Positions 10,854 through 19,064 of a stretch of 64,000 nucleotides of DNA are shown here, one piece after another. Source of the DNA: Shewanella morhuae. Its GTDB lineage: Bacteria; Pseudomonadota; Gammaproteobacteria; Enterobacterales; Shewanellaceae. The notes beneath the pieces were generated by a model. It saw nothing but the letters and a program-made list of their open reading frames with translations, did no database searches and was not told the DNA's origin. A program made the translations under genes and the position numbers. The stretch lies in NCBI RefSeq assembly GCF_900156405.1, contig NZ_FTNN01000011.1:62001-126000 (forward strand), read 5' to 3'. The first letter of the stretch is position 1; every line of letters starts with the position of its first letter.

Positions 10854-11965
10854 GTTTTGTAGCGGAATTTGCCAACATCCCACGGGATAAATTGTTACTC
10901 GATTTGTATTCTTGCACAGCTCAAGATGTCGAACGGGCGTTAGTGAGTCCAGCTGGGAATTTACGTAGCTTACTGGCCTTGTTATCACCTGCGGCTGAGC
11001 CTTATATCGAAACCATGGCGCAGCAATCCGCGGCGCTTACGCGGCAGCGATTTGGCGCGAATTTGGGTTTATATTTGCCTTTATATCTCTCAAATTTGTG
11101 TGCTAACGAATGTGATTACTGTGGTTTTAGCATGAGCAATAAACTCAAACGTAAAACCTTGAATGAGCGGGAATTGATGGCCGAGATGGTCATTATCAAA
11201 GACAGAGGCTTTGATTCTATTTTATTGGTATCGGGTGAGCATGAAGCTAAGGTTGGTATTGATTACTTTAAGCAAATGTTGCCATTGGTAAAAAAGCAAT
11301 TTAGCCATGTGGCGATGGAGGTTCAACCCATGAGTGAGGACCATTATCGTCAGTTAGTCGCGCTAGGTTTAGATGCGGTGATGATGTATCAAGAAACCTA
11401 TCAGCCAGACACTTACGCGAATCACCATACTCGGGGTAAAAAGCAGGATTTTGTCTATCGTTTAGCAACGCCTGATAGAATTGCAGCGGCGGGCGTTGAT
11501 AAAATGGGCCTTGGGGTTTTACTGGGGCTGGATGATTGGCGTTTAGATGCGTTAATGATGGGATATCATCTGGACTATTTAGAGCGGCGATACTGGCGTA
11601 CCCGTTTTAGTATTTCATTGCCAAGGTTGAGGCCTTGTACTGGTGGGATCACGCCTAAGGTCATGCTATCCGATTTAGGTTTAGTACAAATGATTTGTGC
11701 ATTTAGACTTTTTAATCAACAGCTTGATATCAGTATTTCAACAAGGGAAAGTCCAGAGTTGAGAGATAATCTCTTGCCTCTTGGGATCACCCAAATCAGT
11801 GCCGGCAGTTCAACGCAGCCGGGTGGCTATCAATCACCCGACAGTCAGCTCGATCAATTTGAGATAAGTGATGATCGCAGTGTTGAAGAGGTGATAAAGC
11901 AGATGCAACTGCAGGGTTTTAACCCAGTATTTAAGGATTGGGAAGCGAATTGGATTGCAGGATAA
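10850..11965 (+). CDS. thiH: 2-iminoacetate synthase ThiH (tyrosine lyase)
   Basis: ThiH is a radical SAM enzyme that cleaves tyrosine to give dehydroglycine (2-iminoacetate) for ThiG. The cluster motif CX3CX2C is present as CANECDYC at residues 84-91, followed by GFSMSN. Further family blocks are VSGEHE, MEVQPM, YQETY and LPRLRPC. The length of 371 residues is normal. Having ThiH and no ThiO means the oxygen-independent tyrosine route supplies the glycine imine, which suits a facultative anaerobe. It is the last gene of the operon; I see no strong terminator after it. Confidence 0.95.
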   Translation: MSFVAEFANIPRDKLLLDLYSCTAQDVERALVSPAGNLRSLLALLSPAAEPYIETMAQQSAALTRQRFGANLGLYLPLYLSNLCANECDYCGFSMSNKLKRKTLNERELMAEMVIIKDRGFDSILLVSGEHEAKVGIDYFKQMLPLVKKQFSHVAMEVQPMSEDHYRQLVALGLDAVMMYQETYQPDTYANHHTRGKKQDFVYRLATPDRIAAAGVDKMGLGVLLGLDDWRLDALMMGYHLDYLERRYWRTRFSISLPRLRPCTGGITPKVMLSDLGLVQMICAFRLFNQQLDISISTRESPELRDNLLPLGITQISAGSSTQPGGYQSPDSQLDQFEISDDRSVEEVIKQMQLQGFNPVFKDWEANWIAG

Positions 11966-12067
11966 ATCAGACCATAAATAAATAGCAAGAAGATGGATAA
12001 AACCTGTACATCCGTGGGTGGTTGGTCAATAATTAACCCATTAATAACAGCGTGCAGGAATATCATT

Positions 12068-12322
12068 ATGCAAATCCAATCATCTGGTATGCAAGGCTTG
12101 CAAAGTGCTCAATCAGGGTTAACCCAAGCCACCATCGATGTGGCTAAACCCACACCAGCGCAAAGCGCTACTCCGACAGAAGCAATAACAAATGTTGCAC
12201 AGCCCGATAAAACTTCAGCCTTACTGTCCGCAAATGAGTCATTAAGACAAGGTGAAGCATCGGCGAAAGTGATTGAAGCTGGTTCAGAAACAATAGGTTC
12301 GATCATTGATATAAAGGTATAA
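12068..12322 (+). CDS. Small protein with a flagellar-rod-like N-terminus, unknown function
   Basis: The start at ATG 12068 has GCAGGAA just upstream; an in-frame ATG at 11993 would add 25 residues and lacks a ribosome site. The product has 84 residues. Its beginning, SSGMQGLQSAQSGLTQATIDVA, resembles the amphipathic helix that opens flagellar rod and hook proteins (pattern A-x2-G-L-x-A-x2-x-L-x6-N-I-A), and small proteins of this kind are often labelled FlgE-like. The rest is Ala/Ser/Thr-rich without a recognised domain. It lies five bases before the SprA-related gene on the same strand, so the two are probably co-transcribed. No flagellar genes are nearby. The rod resemblance is by eye only. 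Confidence 0.55.
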   Translation: MQIQSSGMQGLQSAQSGLTQATIDVAKPTPAQSATPTEAITNVAQPDKTSALLSANESLRQGEASAKVIEAGSETIGSIIDIKV

Positions 12323-12327
12323 ACATC

Positions 12328-14160
12328 ATGTCAGCTATGGCGCTATCCCCTAAGGTTAGCGCACCATCTCCTTCATTTTCGGCACAGGATAAGACGCTAA
12401 GCTCGAATCTCAGCCAGAATCATGCTAGTAGCACTTATCAAGGAGCCAGCAGTCAAACAGCGGGCTTTGTTAAAATTGAAGCGAGTGGTGCCTATGAAGC
12501 ACATTTTACTGGAACTTCAACCGCTCCGGTTCAAACTGCGCCACTGGCTTCTTTAGCTTCTCATTTCGCGACCAAAGTTTCACCTTCTCTGCACTCATCT
12601 CCAAATGTGCCTTTTGTGGAAGCAACAGCACAAGTCAGTTCATTTAAGCCAAGTACATTAAACAATCGGGCAATTTTACATGTTGATGCTAGCTTTAGCT
12701 TATTAACTGGGCCCCAATCCATCTCTGGTGTGCGTGAAGGACAAATTGCTCAACCGGCGTTTACGCCAGCATTTTTATCTGTTTCGGCGCCATTATCAAA
12801 TACGGCGAGTACGAGTAATAGTGGCTTATCGATAAATTCTGTGTCGAAATCAAGTCTCAATACAACAAACCTTATTAACCGCGATACTTTTACTCCTCCA
12901 AGCCCATTAACGGATGCGGGGGGAATAATCGGTTCGAGTAGAATTGATGTTCCTGATATCAGTCCATCAAGTGCGATCAGCATTTCCGCTATTACACCTG
13001 ATTTAACCGCAGTATTTGAACCGGCACCTTTAACGGGAGGCACTTTAGCTAAACCTTCAGCGGCGAGTTCAACGGATAATAATTCAACAACTGGTGCAGC
13101 TGTTCAAACTTCTCCATCATCGAGTAATACAGTTGCAAAACCTTCGGTATTGGAACAATTTACTCAGGTTTTTGGTGAAGCCACAGCAGTTACAGACCCT
13201 TTGGCAGAACCTAACTCAGATGATCCTCTACAGGCCTTCGCTGCTGTTTTTGGTAAAAATGATTATCAGATTGAAAAGCAAGCACAGGAAGAGGCTTTGC
13301 AGAAACAGCAAGTCGCGGCAGCAGAACAAGCAAAGCAGGAGCAATCGCAGGCACAACAGGCTCAAGATCAAGTCACACAAGCTCAAGAAAAACAACAGGC
13401 TCAACAGCTACAGCAGGTTAGTGCTCTTAAAACTCGAGATTCAGAGGTAAAAGCCCACGAACACGCCCATGCTACAGTAGGAGGGCAATATGCTCAGAGC
13501 CCAAGCTTTAAGTATGAAAAGGGCGCCGATGGCCAACGTTATGCTACCGATGGCGAGGTACAAATAGATGTATCTTCTGTTGGAGATAATCCACTTGCAA
13601 CAATAAATAAGATGAAACAGGTTTATGCTGCTGCAATGGCGCCAGTAGACCCTTCAGCCGCAGATATTAGAGTTGCTGCTCAAGCTTTACAAAAAATGAA
13701 TGAAGCCAAGGTTAAGCTCGCAGAAGAACGCCAACAACAGATTATGGACTTACAAACGACTCAAGCCTTAGTGGGGGCCGATGCACAGATTAAAGGGCTA
13801 CCACCTTTACAAGAACGTATACCCGTAGTGACGGGAAAAGTGGATGATAGTGGTAATATTGTTAAGGAAGATGAATCGGTTTCGACATTGGTATCAGATA
13901 CGCTCGATAGGATAAAACAAGCCGTTGAAGCGCAAACGGCTAAAATTGTTACCGATATCCACTCTAAAACTCCGCCTGATACTGTGAATGGCAACAACGC
14001 AGCCAATACAAAAACGACAGAGGAATCGATTGAGCCACCGACCGCCACTTTAGCGTCGGCAGTGACCTTGGCTCCTGTAGATTTAGCCACGAGTTTTATC
14101 TCAGGATCTAATAGCACGGCGAGTCGTTATTATGCTGCTATTGCACAAGCCAATCCGTAA
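12328..14160 (+). CDS. SprA-related putative metalloprotease catalytic domain protein
   Basis: The 610-residue product has a long Ser/Thr/Ala/Pro-rich N-terminal half, a Gln-rich coiled-coil stretch at about residues 310-365, then a conserved domain starting LKTRDSEVKAHEHAHATVGG. That block, with HEHAH at about residue 376 and YATDGEVQIDVS followed by DPSAADIRVAAQAL, is the signature of the SprA-related family, described as a putative metalloprotease domain. The HExxH-like HEHAH could bind zinc. No signal peptide is seen. Substrate and role are unknown. Its direct neighbour upstream is the small rod-like protein. The C-terminal 80 residues are again low-complexity. Confidence 0.75.
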   Translation: MSAMALSPKVSAPSPSFSAQDKTLSSNLSQNHASSTYQGASSQTAGFVKIEASGAYEAHFTGTSTAPVQTAPLASLASHFATKVSPSLHSSPNVPFVEATAQVSSFKPSTLNNRAILHVDASFSLLTGPQSISGVREGQIAQPAFTPAFLSVSAPLSNTASTSNSGLSINSVSKSSLNTTNLINRDTFTPPSPLTDAGGIIGSSRIDVPDISPSSAISISAITPDLTAVFEPAPLTGGTLAKPSAASSTDNNSTTGAAVQTSPSSSNTVAKPSVLEQFTQVFGEATAVTDPLAEPNSDDPLQAFAAVFGKNDYQIEKQAQEEALQKQQVAAAEQAKQEQSQAQQAQDQVTQAQEKQQAQQLQQVSALKTRDSEVKAHEHAHATVGGQYAQSPSFKYEKGADGQRYATDGEVQIDVSSVGDNPLATINKMKQVYAAAMAPVDPSAADIRVAAQALQKMNEAKVKLAEERQQQIMDLQTTQALVGADAQIKGLPPLQERIPVVTGKVDDSGNIVKEDESVSTLVSDTLDRIKQAVEAQTAKIVTDIHSKTPPDTVNGNNAANTKTTEESIEPPTATLASAVTLAPVDLATSFISGSNSTASRYYAAIAQANP

Positions 14161-14232
14161 TTTTTTGCTCTCAAACGATACAAGTTCTAGAAATGTAGAC
14201 TATTAATGGTGGAGCGCGCACATAGTCCTTTT

Positions 14233-15144
14233 TTAATAATGACTCTCAGTCGTTTCAATTCCGTGTTTTTTTAAAATCAATGAAGTGAGCAGTTTTGAGG
14301 CAGGACCTTGCTTATCTCTATCTGGGATCACGAGGCTGAGCATGATGCGACGTTTTTGGTTCCCCGATAAATGTAAACGCACTAGATTACCTGAGCTTAG
14401 TTCCGTTTGGATTAAGAAAGAGGGGATCCAACAGAAACCAATACCTTGATTCAAAATTACTTTTGCCTCATGAAAATTAGACACTGTCCAACGCTGCTCC
14501 GCCTTCAACCAGCCAATATCGACATTAGATTGTACGCCAGTATCCTTTATGACTAACTGTAAATACTGTGCTAATAACTTATCGTCTTCGATTGTCCCTA
14601 AATCAGCCAGAGGATGGCTTGGATGACAAACAAGAAACAGTTCTTGTTCACATAACGGTTCAGATAAATATCCCTTTGGTGGGCTTCCTGCACATATAGC
14701 AATATCGACCTTATTTTGCAAAATATGCTCTTGGGTGCCAGTAATGACTGAGTCCAGCATGATAATACGGGTACCGCGGCTATCGGGAAGAAAAGCATTG
14801 AGGGCACAAACCAAGGATTCCATAGGATAAATAATTTCACGGGCGATAGTCAGAGTAGGCTCCCAACCTTGCTCGAGGTTACTGGCCAGTTGCTCTAATT
14901 CGTTAACCGCTTGAGTGACATGCCGTGATCGGCGCAGTAATACTTCGCCCTGTTGTGTGAGATAGGCTTTTCGGCCTTTGACTTCGAGTAAGTCAATCCC
15001 AAGTTGATGTTGTAATTTTGCCACCGCATGGTTCAGGGATGATTGACTTTTATTGAGTTTTTCCGCGGCTTGAGCATAACCGCCAAAATCGACGACCGCT
15101 TGTAAAATACGCCATTGCTCTAAGGTGGATTTAGCTCGAGTCAT
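14233..15144 (-). CDS. LysR family transcriptional regulator
   Basis: The 303-residue product begins with a LysR winged helix-turn-helix: LEQWRILQAVVDFGGYAQAAEKLNKSQSSLNHAVAKLQHQLG style spacing, ending in LLEVKGRKAYLTQQGEVLLRRSR. The effector-binding half includes VDIAICAGSP and LFLVCHPSHPLADL, the usual periplasmic-binding-like fold. The ligand and target are unknown. It lies downstream of the exported M3-like gene on the same strand, 159 bases away, and is not obviously divergent from a target operon. Confidence 0.9.
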   Translation of the reverse strand: MTRAKSTLEQWRILQAVVDFGGYAQAAEKLNKSQSSLNHAVAKLQHQLGIDLLEVKGRKAYLTQQGEVLLRRSRHVTQAVNELEQLASNLEQGWEPTLTIAREIIYPMESLVCALNAFLPDSRGTRIIMLDSVITGTQEHILQNKVDIAICAGSPPKGYLSEPLCEQELFLVCHPSHPLADLGTIEDDKLLAQYLQLVIKDTGVQSNVDIGWLKAEQRWTVSNFHEAKVILNQGIGFCWIPSFLIQTELSSGNLVRLHLSGNQKRRIMLSLVIPDRDKQGPASKLLTSLILKKHGIETTESHY

Positions 15145-15303
15145 TATTATTATCTCAAAAAAACGATAGATTAAGGTTTATAATGGCTATTTTTGACTAT
15201 TTTTTCAATCAAATCTGTAGCAGGGCAAAGGTACGTTATCAGCACAACCGCGCTAAGCGACAGATGATATCAGTTAAGGTATTTAATGGTAATCGCTGCG
15301 GAT

Positions 15304-17118
15304 TTACTCAGTCTCTGATAGTTCAGTTAGTTGAGCTATTCGTTGAATTAACGAGGCACTATCAACGGGTGCGCCAATGGTGTCTGTCAATTGTTCGCTT
15401 AAGCTAAGTGATGCTTCATTTATAACTAAGATATTGAATAAGCCAAGTTTATCTGAGTTTTTTAATGTTGTTTGATAAATCAACTGCGCTAACGATGCTT
15501 GCCAAAGAGACTGATAGTAAAGTGGTCCTTCGTTGGCTATGGCATTAAAACTATATTGATAATCCTCTCTGTCCGGCCACTCTTGCCCAAAACTGGCATT
15601 GAACTCCGCATCAAGATTAGGATAAATTTGTGCATCTTGTCGCTGATAAAAATTAACCGCTACCTTAGCGCGAAATACCTTGAGCTGTTTTGCATAAGCT
15701 TTAGCGAGTATTTCACGTTCGTGTAAATAGGTTGGTTCAAATTGCGAGAAGACTTGTTGGCGCAATATTTTAGCTAGCCAAAGGCTAGCCACAAAATGGC
15801 TATCTTGGCTTTGCCCCATCGCATTGTTGAGATAGAAATGGCTAGATTTGGCTAACGATGTCACCGCTTCTGCGATGGACTCACTCAATTGTTCAATGTC
15901 TTTGTCGTTACTGAGCTCTGGGTTAAGATCTAACGCTTGCTGGCCAAATTGCTGCCCTAGCACGCTTTGACGCAGTGTTTGATGATGACTCTGCTGCGAC
16001 TGAGCATGATAAGCCACGTAAATTTCACCTAACAATCTTTGCTGGTGGTAAACCCTCACAATATATGGTTGATTAAGGCTGGCTCCGGTAAGTGCAGTTG
16101 CTATGGTTTCAAACTGCAAGCCAAATTTTTGTAGGTAGATAAAGCTTTGATGTAACAATTCAGCCGTTTGCAGTGTTGGACGTTTGATCAAAGCTAGTTG
16201 TGATAGGTTTCGTCCAATATCCCAAGGCGCAATGTTTAAATTTTGCGTTTGGCTATCGAGAAACGCTTTAACCGATTCAACGGATGATAGCTGCTGGGTA
16301 CTGAGCACTAAATCAGCGTAATCGGCAAATCCTCTTGTGACTGCCGCATGTTGGCGTTGCTGTGCAATTCGCTGTAATGCCAACTGATTGGTTTTTTTTG
16401 CTCTAGCTTGATAAGCCTGCCACACATTCTGTCGACATGTTGCGTTTTCTTGTGTGAGCAAATAACTAGCGATCGTGTTTGAAAATTTTGTATTTTTAAC
16501 CTCGCCATTTTGATTATCTTCTTCACTTAGCACGCTATTTTTTGCTTGAGTCGCTTCTGGCTCACATTGATTGTTATTGAAGGCAAGATTAAATTGTTGA
16601 CTGCTTAAGCCTTGACCAACACTGGCCTGAGCGGTATAGAGCTTGGCTTTATCTTCTGCAGGCCAATGTTGTTGCAGCAAAAGGGTTAACTGCTGACTCA
16701 ATAAGATTTGTTCCGCATTGCCTTGCGCTAGTGCATGGGTGAGTTGACTAAATTCAGTTTGATTGAGTAATTGTGACACAGTGTCAGCAAGATGTAATTG
16801 GCATTGCAGCAAACCTTGGCGTTCAGCGCTTGGCAAATTAAAACGCCGGTAATAGTTGAGCCTATCGTTGATGTTGTTGAGCCCAATTGTCTGTTGTTCA
16901 AATGCCAGTGCTTGCTGAGCTAAGGTGGTTTCAGGTGTATTTGAGTGTGTATTAGCGAACGCCGCTCCAAGCTCAATACTGGGCAAACGTAAACATTGCT
17001 CGACTAAGAGCGGTACAGGGCTTGGCGCCGCATAGGCGGCGTTTAAGCTATAAAGACTTAAGTTAATAAATAAGCTAATCAGTAACGTGGGCTTTAATAT
17101 AGGCGACATGTTTTGCAA
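15304..17118 (-). CDS. Exported M3-peptidase-like protein lacking the zinc motif
   Basis: A signal peptide is clear: KPTLLISLFINLSLYSLNAAYA with cleavage after AYA. The body resembles M3 oligopeptidases (OpdA/Dcp/PepF): RQNVWQAYQARAKK and RGFADYADLVLSTQ match the family's N-lobe helices, and near the C-terminus FNAIANEGPLYYQSLWQASLAQ matches the block FSHIFAGGYAAGYYSYxWA. At the position of the family's HEFGH zinc site this protein reads LSESIAEAVTSL, so both zinc histidines are missing. It is therefore unlikely to be a zinc peptidase and may be a binding or scaffold protein. The length, 604 residues, is slightly short for the family. The assignment is mine by alignment in the head and needs a profile search. 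Confidence 0.6.
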   Translation of the reverse strand: MQNMSPILKPTLLISLFINLSLYSLNAAYAAPSPVPLLVEQCLRLPSIELGAAFANTHSNTPETTLAQQALAFEQQTIGLNNINDRLNYYRRFNLPSAERQGLLQCQLHLADTVSQLLNQTEFSQLTHALAQGNAEQILLSQQLTLLLQQHWPAEDKAKLYTAQASVGQGLSSQQFNLAFNNNQCEPEATQAKNSVLSEEDNQNGEVKNTKFSNTIASYLLTQENATCRQNVWQAYQARAKKTNQLALQRIAQQRQHAAVTRGFADYADLVLSTQQLSSVESVKAFLDSQTQNLNIAPWDIGRNLSQLALIKRPTLQTAELLHQSFIYLQKFGLQFETIATALTGASLNQPYIVRVYHQQRLLGEIYVAYHAQSQQSHHQTLRQSVLGQQFGQQALDLNPELSNDKDIEQLSESIAEAVTSLAKSSHFYLNNAMGQSQDSHFVASLWLAKILRQQVFSQFEPTYLHEREILAKAYAKQLKVFRAKVAVNFYQRQDAQIYPNLDAEFNASFGQEWPDREDYQYSFNAIANEGPLYYQSLWQASLAQLIYQTTLKNSDKLGLFNILVINEASLSLSEQLTDTIGAPVDSASLIQRIAQLTELSETE

Positions 17119-17191
17119 CTATTATAGAATGAGCTGACATGGCATCAACATGCTTGGTTTAAGCATAACGCCCCCTGGCGATAACTTGAAT

Positions 17192-18187
17192 TTAGCCCAG
17201 TAAATCTTGATTAGGCTGATTTTTCACTGCGATAATTGTGGCGCGTTTTGGCGCAGAGTAACCCTCAACGGTTTTAGTCATATCGGTTGGGTCAAGGTAT
17301 TCGACCAATGACTCGTTGGGCATCCAGTTGGTACGACGTTGCTCGTCAAGGGTAGTGATATCAGTATCAACACAGCGTATATCGGTGAAATCACATTTCT
17401 TTAACCACAGCATTAACGCAGCAACGGATGGAATAAACCATACATTATTCATTTTGCCATATCTATCTTCAGGCACGAGTACTGCATTTTCATCGCCATC
17501 GATGACTAATGTTTCTAACACTAATTCACCACCCGTGCGTAACTGATCGCGCAGTTGTAACAAGTGATCGATAGGTGAACGTCTGTGATATAAAACGCCC
17601 ATAGAGAAAACCGTGTCAAATGCATCAAGCGGTGGCAACTCTTCAATACCCAGTGGTAATAAGTGCACAGGATGATGTGTACCCGCTAAGCGTTTTACGG
17701 CTTCAAATTGACATAAAAATAACGGCGAAGGATCAATTCCCACCACGCGTTTAGCACCGTCACCCAACATGCGCCACATGTGGTAACCACTACCGCAGCC
17801 AACATCAAGCACAGTACGGTTTTTTAGTGGTGAAATATGCTGTTTAACGCGATCCCATTTCCAGTCACTGCGCCATTCTGTATCAATATGAATGCCGTGA
17901 ATATGAAACGGCCCTTTGCGCCAGGGCATAAATAGGCGCAGTAGATTTTCTAGTTTTTCTTTTTCACCAGGGCTTAATTGCTCGCCGCTACCGACGGTCA
18001 CGCTATTTATAAAATCCACTTGGTCTGGCACAGGATAGTGTAGTTTATTCAGCACTTTTTCCCACTTGGGTAAGTTGCCGTGCTTATGTTCTCGCTGCCA
18101 CTTACCTAAAATACTCGGTAAGGTTTCAAGCCAGTGTTGTAGATTTGAATCGGCGATTTGTTGGTAAAATGAGCTAAAGCTGATCAC
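17192..18187 (-). CDS. cmoB: tRNA U34 carboxymethyltransferase CmoB
   Basis: CmoB moves the carboxymethyl group of carboxy-S-adenosylmethionine to 5-hydroxyuridine 34, giving cmo5U, which lets tRNAs read extra wobble codons. The SAM-fold motif [15 protein letters not shown] lies at about residues 124-138, followed by [14 protein letters not shown] and [14 protein letters not shown]. The 331-residue length is near the E. coli 323. The start codon overlaps the cmoA stop as ATGA, so the two are translationally coupled. Confidence 0.96.
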   Translation of the reverse strand: MISFSSFYQQIADSNLQHWLETLPSILGKWQREHKHGNLPKWEKVLNKLHYPVPDQVDFINSVTVGSGEQLSPGEKEKLENLLRLFMPWRKGPFHIHGIHIDTEWRSDWKWDRVKQHISPLKNRTVLDVGCGSGYHMWRMLGDGAKRVVGIDPSPLFLCQFEAVKRLAGTHHPVHLLPLGIEELPPLDAFDTVFSMGVLYHRRSPIDHLLQLRDQLRTGGELVLETLVIDGDENAVLVPEDRYGKMNNVWFIPSVAALMLWLKKCDFTDIRCVDTDITTLDEQRRTNWMPNESLVEYLDPTDMTKTVEGYSAPKRATIIAVKNQPNQDLLG

Positions 18188-18915
18188 TTGATGGCCACCA
18201 TAGAAGCAAAATTAAAGCATTGGAACCAGAGGCTAAAGTGACTAAAACCTTGGTCGGTTAGACGCTGTTGATGGAGGGGTAACGTGTCTGGCTTCATTAC
18301 ATTTTCTAGCGCACTGCGCTTTTGGCTAATTTCAAGCTCGCTGTAGCCGTTGGCGCGTTTAAAGTCTAAATGTTGTTCTTCCAATAGTTTTTGGATCGGG
18401 GCATCTTCAAAGCGAATCTTTTCCGACAAGACTAATATTCCACCAGGATTCAGGCCTTGATAAATTTTAGCAATCAGCGTCTCTCTGTCTTCTGGTGGTA
18501 AAAATTGTAACGTAAAGTTTAGTACCACTAGTGATGCATTTTGAATATCGATATCGCGAATGTCACCACAAACTAAGTCAACCTCGGTATCACTGACATA
18601 GGCATTTAGGTTCTCTTGGCAGCGCGCCACCATAGATTCACTGTTATCTACTGCGATAATTCGACATTGGCGGCCTTGAATCTGACGACGAATGCTTAAG
18701 GTCGCAGCGCCTAATGAACAACCCAAATCGTAAATTTGCGTATTGGGTATGACGAAACGATCCGCCAAATCGCCGATGGTATTGATAATTTGTGTATAAC
18801 CTGGCACTGAGCGACGGATCATGTCACTGAATACGCCAGCTACACGATTATCAAACTGAAAATCGCTAATTTGCTCGCTCGCTTGAGCGTAGATAGTATC
18901 TTGAGAAACGGTCAT
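18184..18915 (-). CDS. cmoA: Carboxy-S-adenosyl-L-methionine synthase CmoA
   Basis: CmoA makes the carboxy-SAM cofactor from SAM and prephenate. The 243-residue product has the family's nucleotide loop [29 protein letters not shown], and [15 protein letters not shown]. It is the first gene of the cmoA-cmoB pair and diverges from the diguanylate cyclase gene across 149 bases, where the promoter must lie. Confidence 0.96.
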   Translation of the reverse strand: MTVSQDTIYAQASEQISDFQFDNRVAGVFSDMIRRSVPGYTQIINTIGDLADRFVIPNTQIYDLGCSLGAATLSIRRQIQGRQCRIIAVDNSESMVARCQENLNAYVSDTEVDLVCGDIRDIDIQNASLVVLNFTLQFLPPEDRETLIAKIYQGLNPGGILVLSEKIRFEDAPIQKLLEEQHLDFKRANGYSELEISQKRSALENVMKPDTLPLHQQRLTDQGFSHFSLWFQCFNFASMVAIK

Positions 18916-19064
18916 CTGAGATTTTTCATGGGAATTCGACTGGGCATTTTAACGAATCCTATAGATTAGCAGCAAGCCTCATCTAGTAATTTGCGATAAA
19001 TTTTTGTCTAATACACTACTTATAACAAAATAGTTACATGTACCTCTTGTACTAAGGGTTCAAC

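Noticed and set aside
13094..13450. Lys/Arg/Gln-rich frame inside the SprA-related gene
   Set aside because: It is a frame-shifted reading of the Gln-rich coiled-coil region; the SprA frame is supported by its conserved domain.
15183..15407. Plus-strand frame between the LysR gene and the M3-like gene
   Set aside because: It overlaps the end of the M3-like gene and has a composition without pattern.
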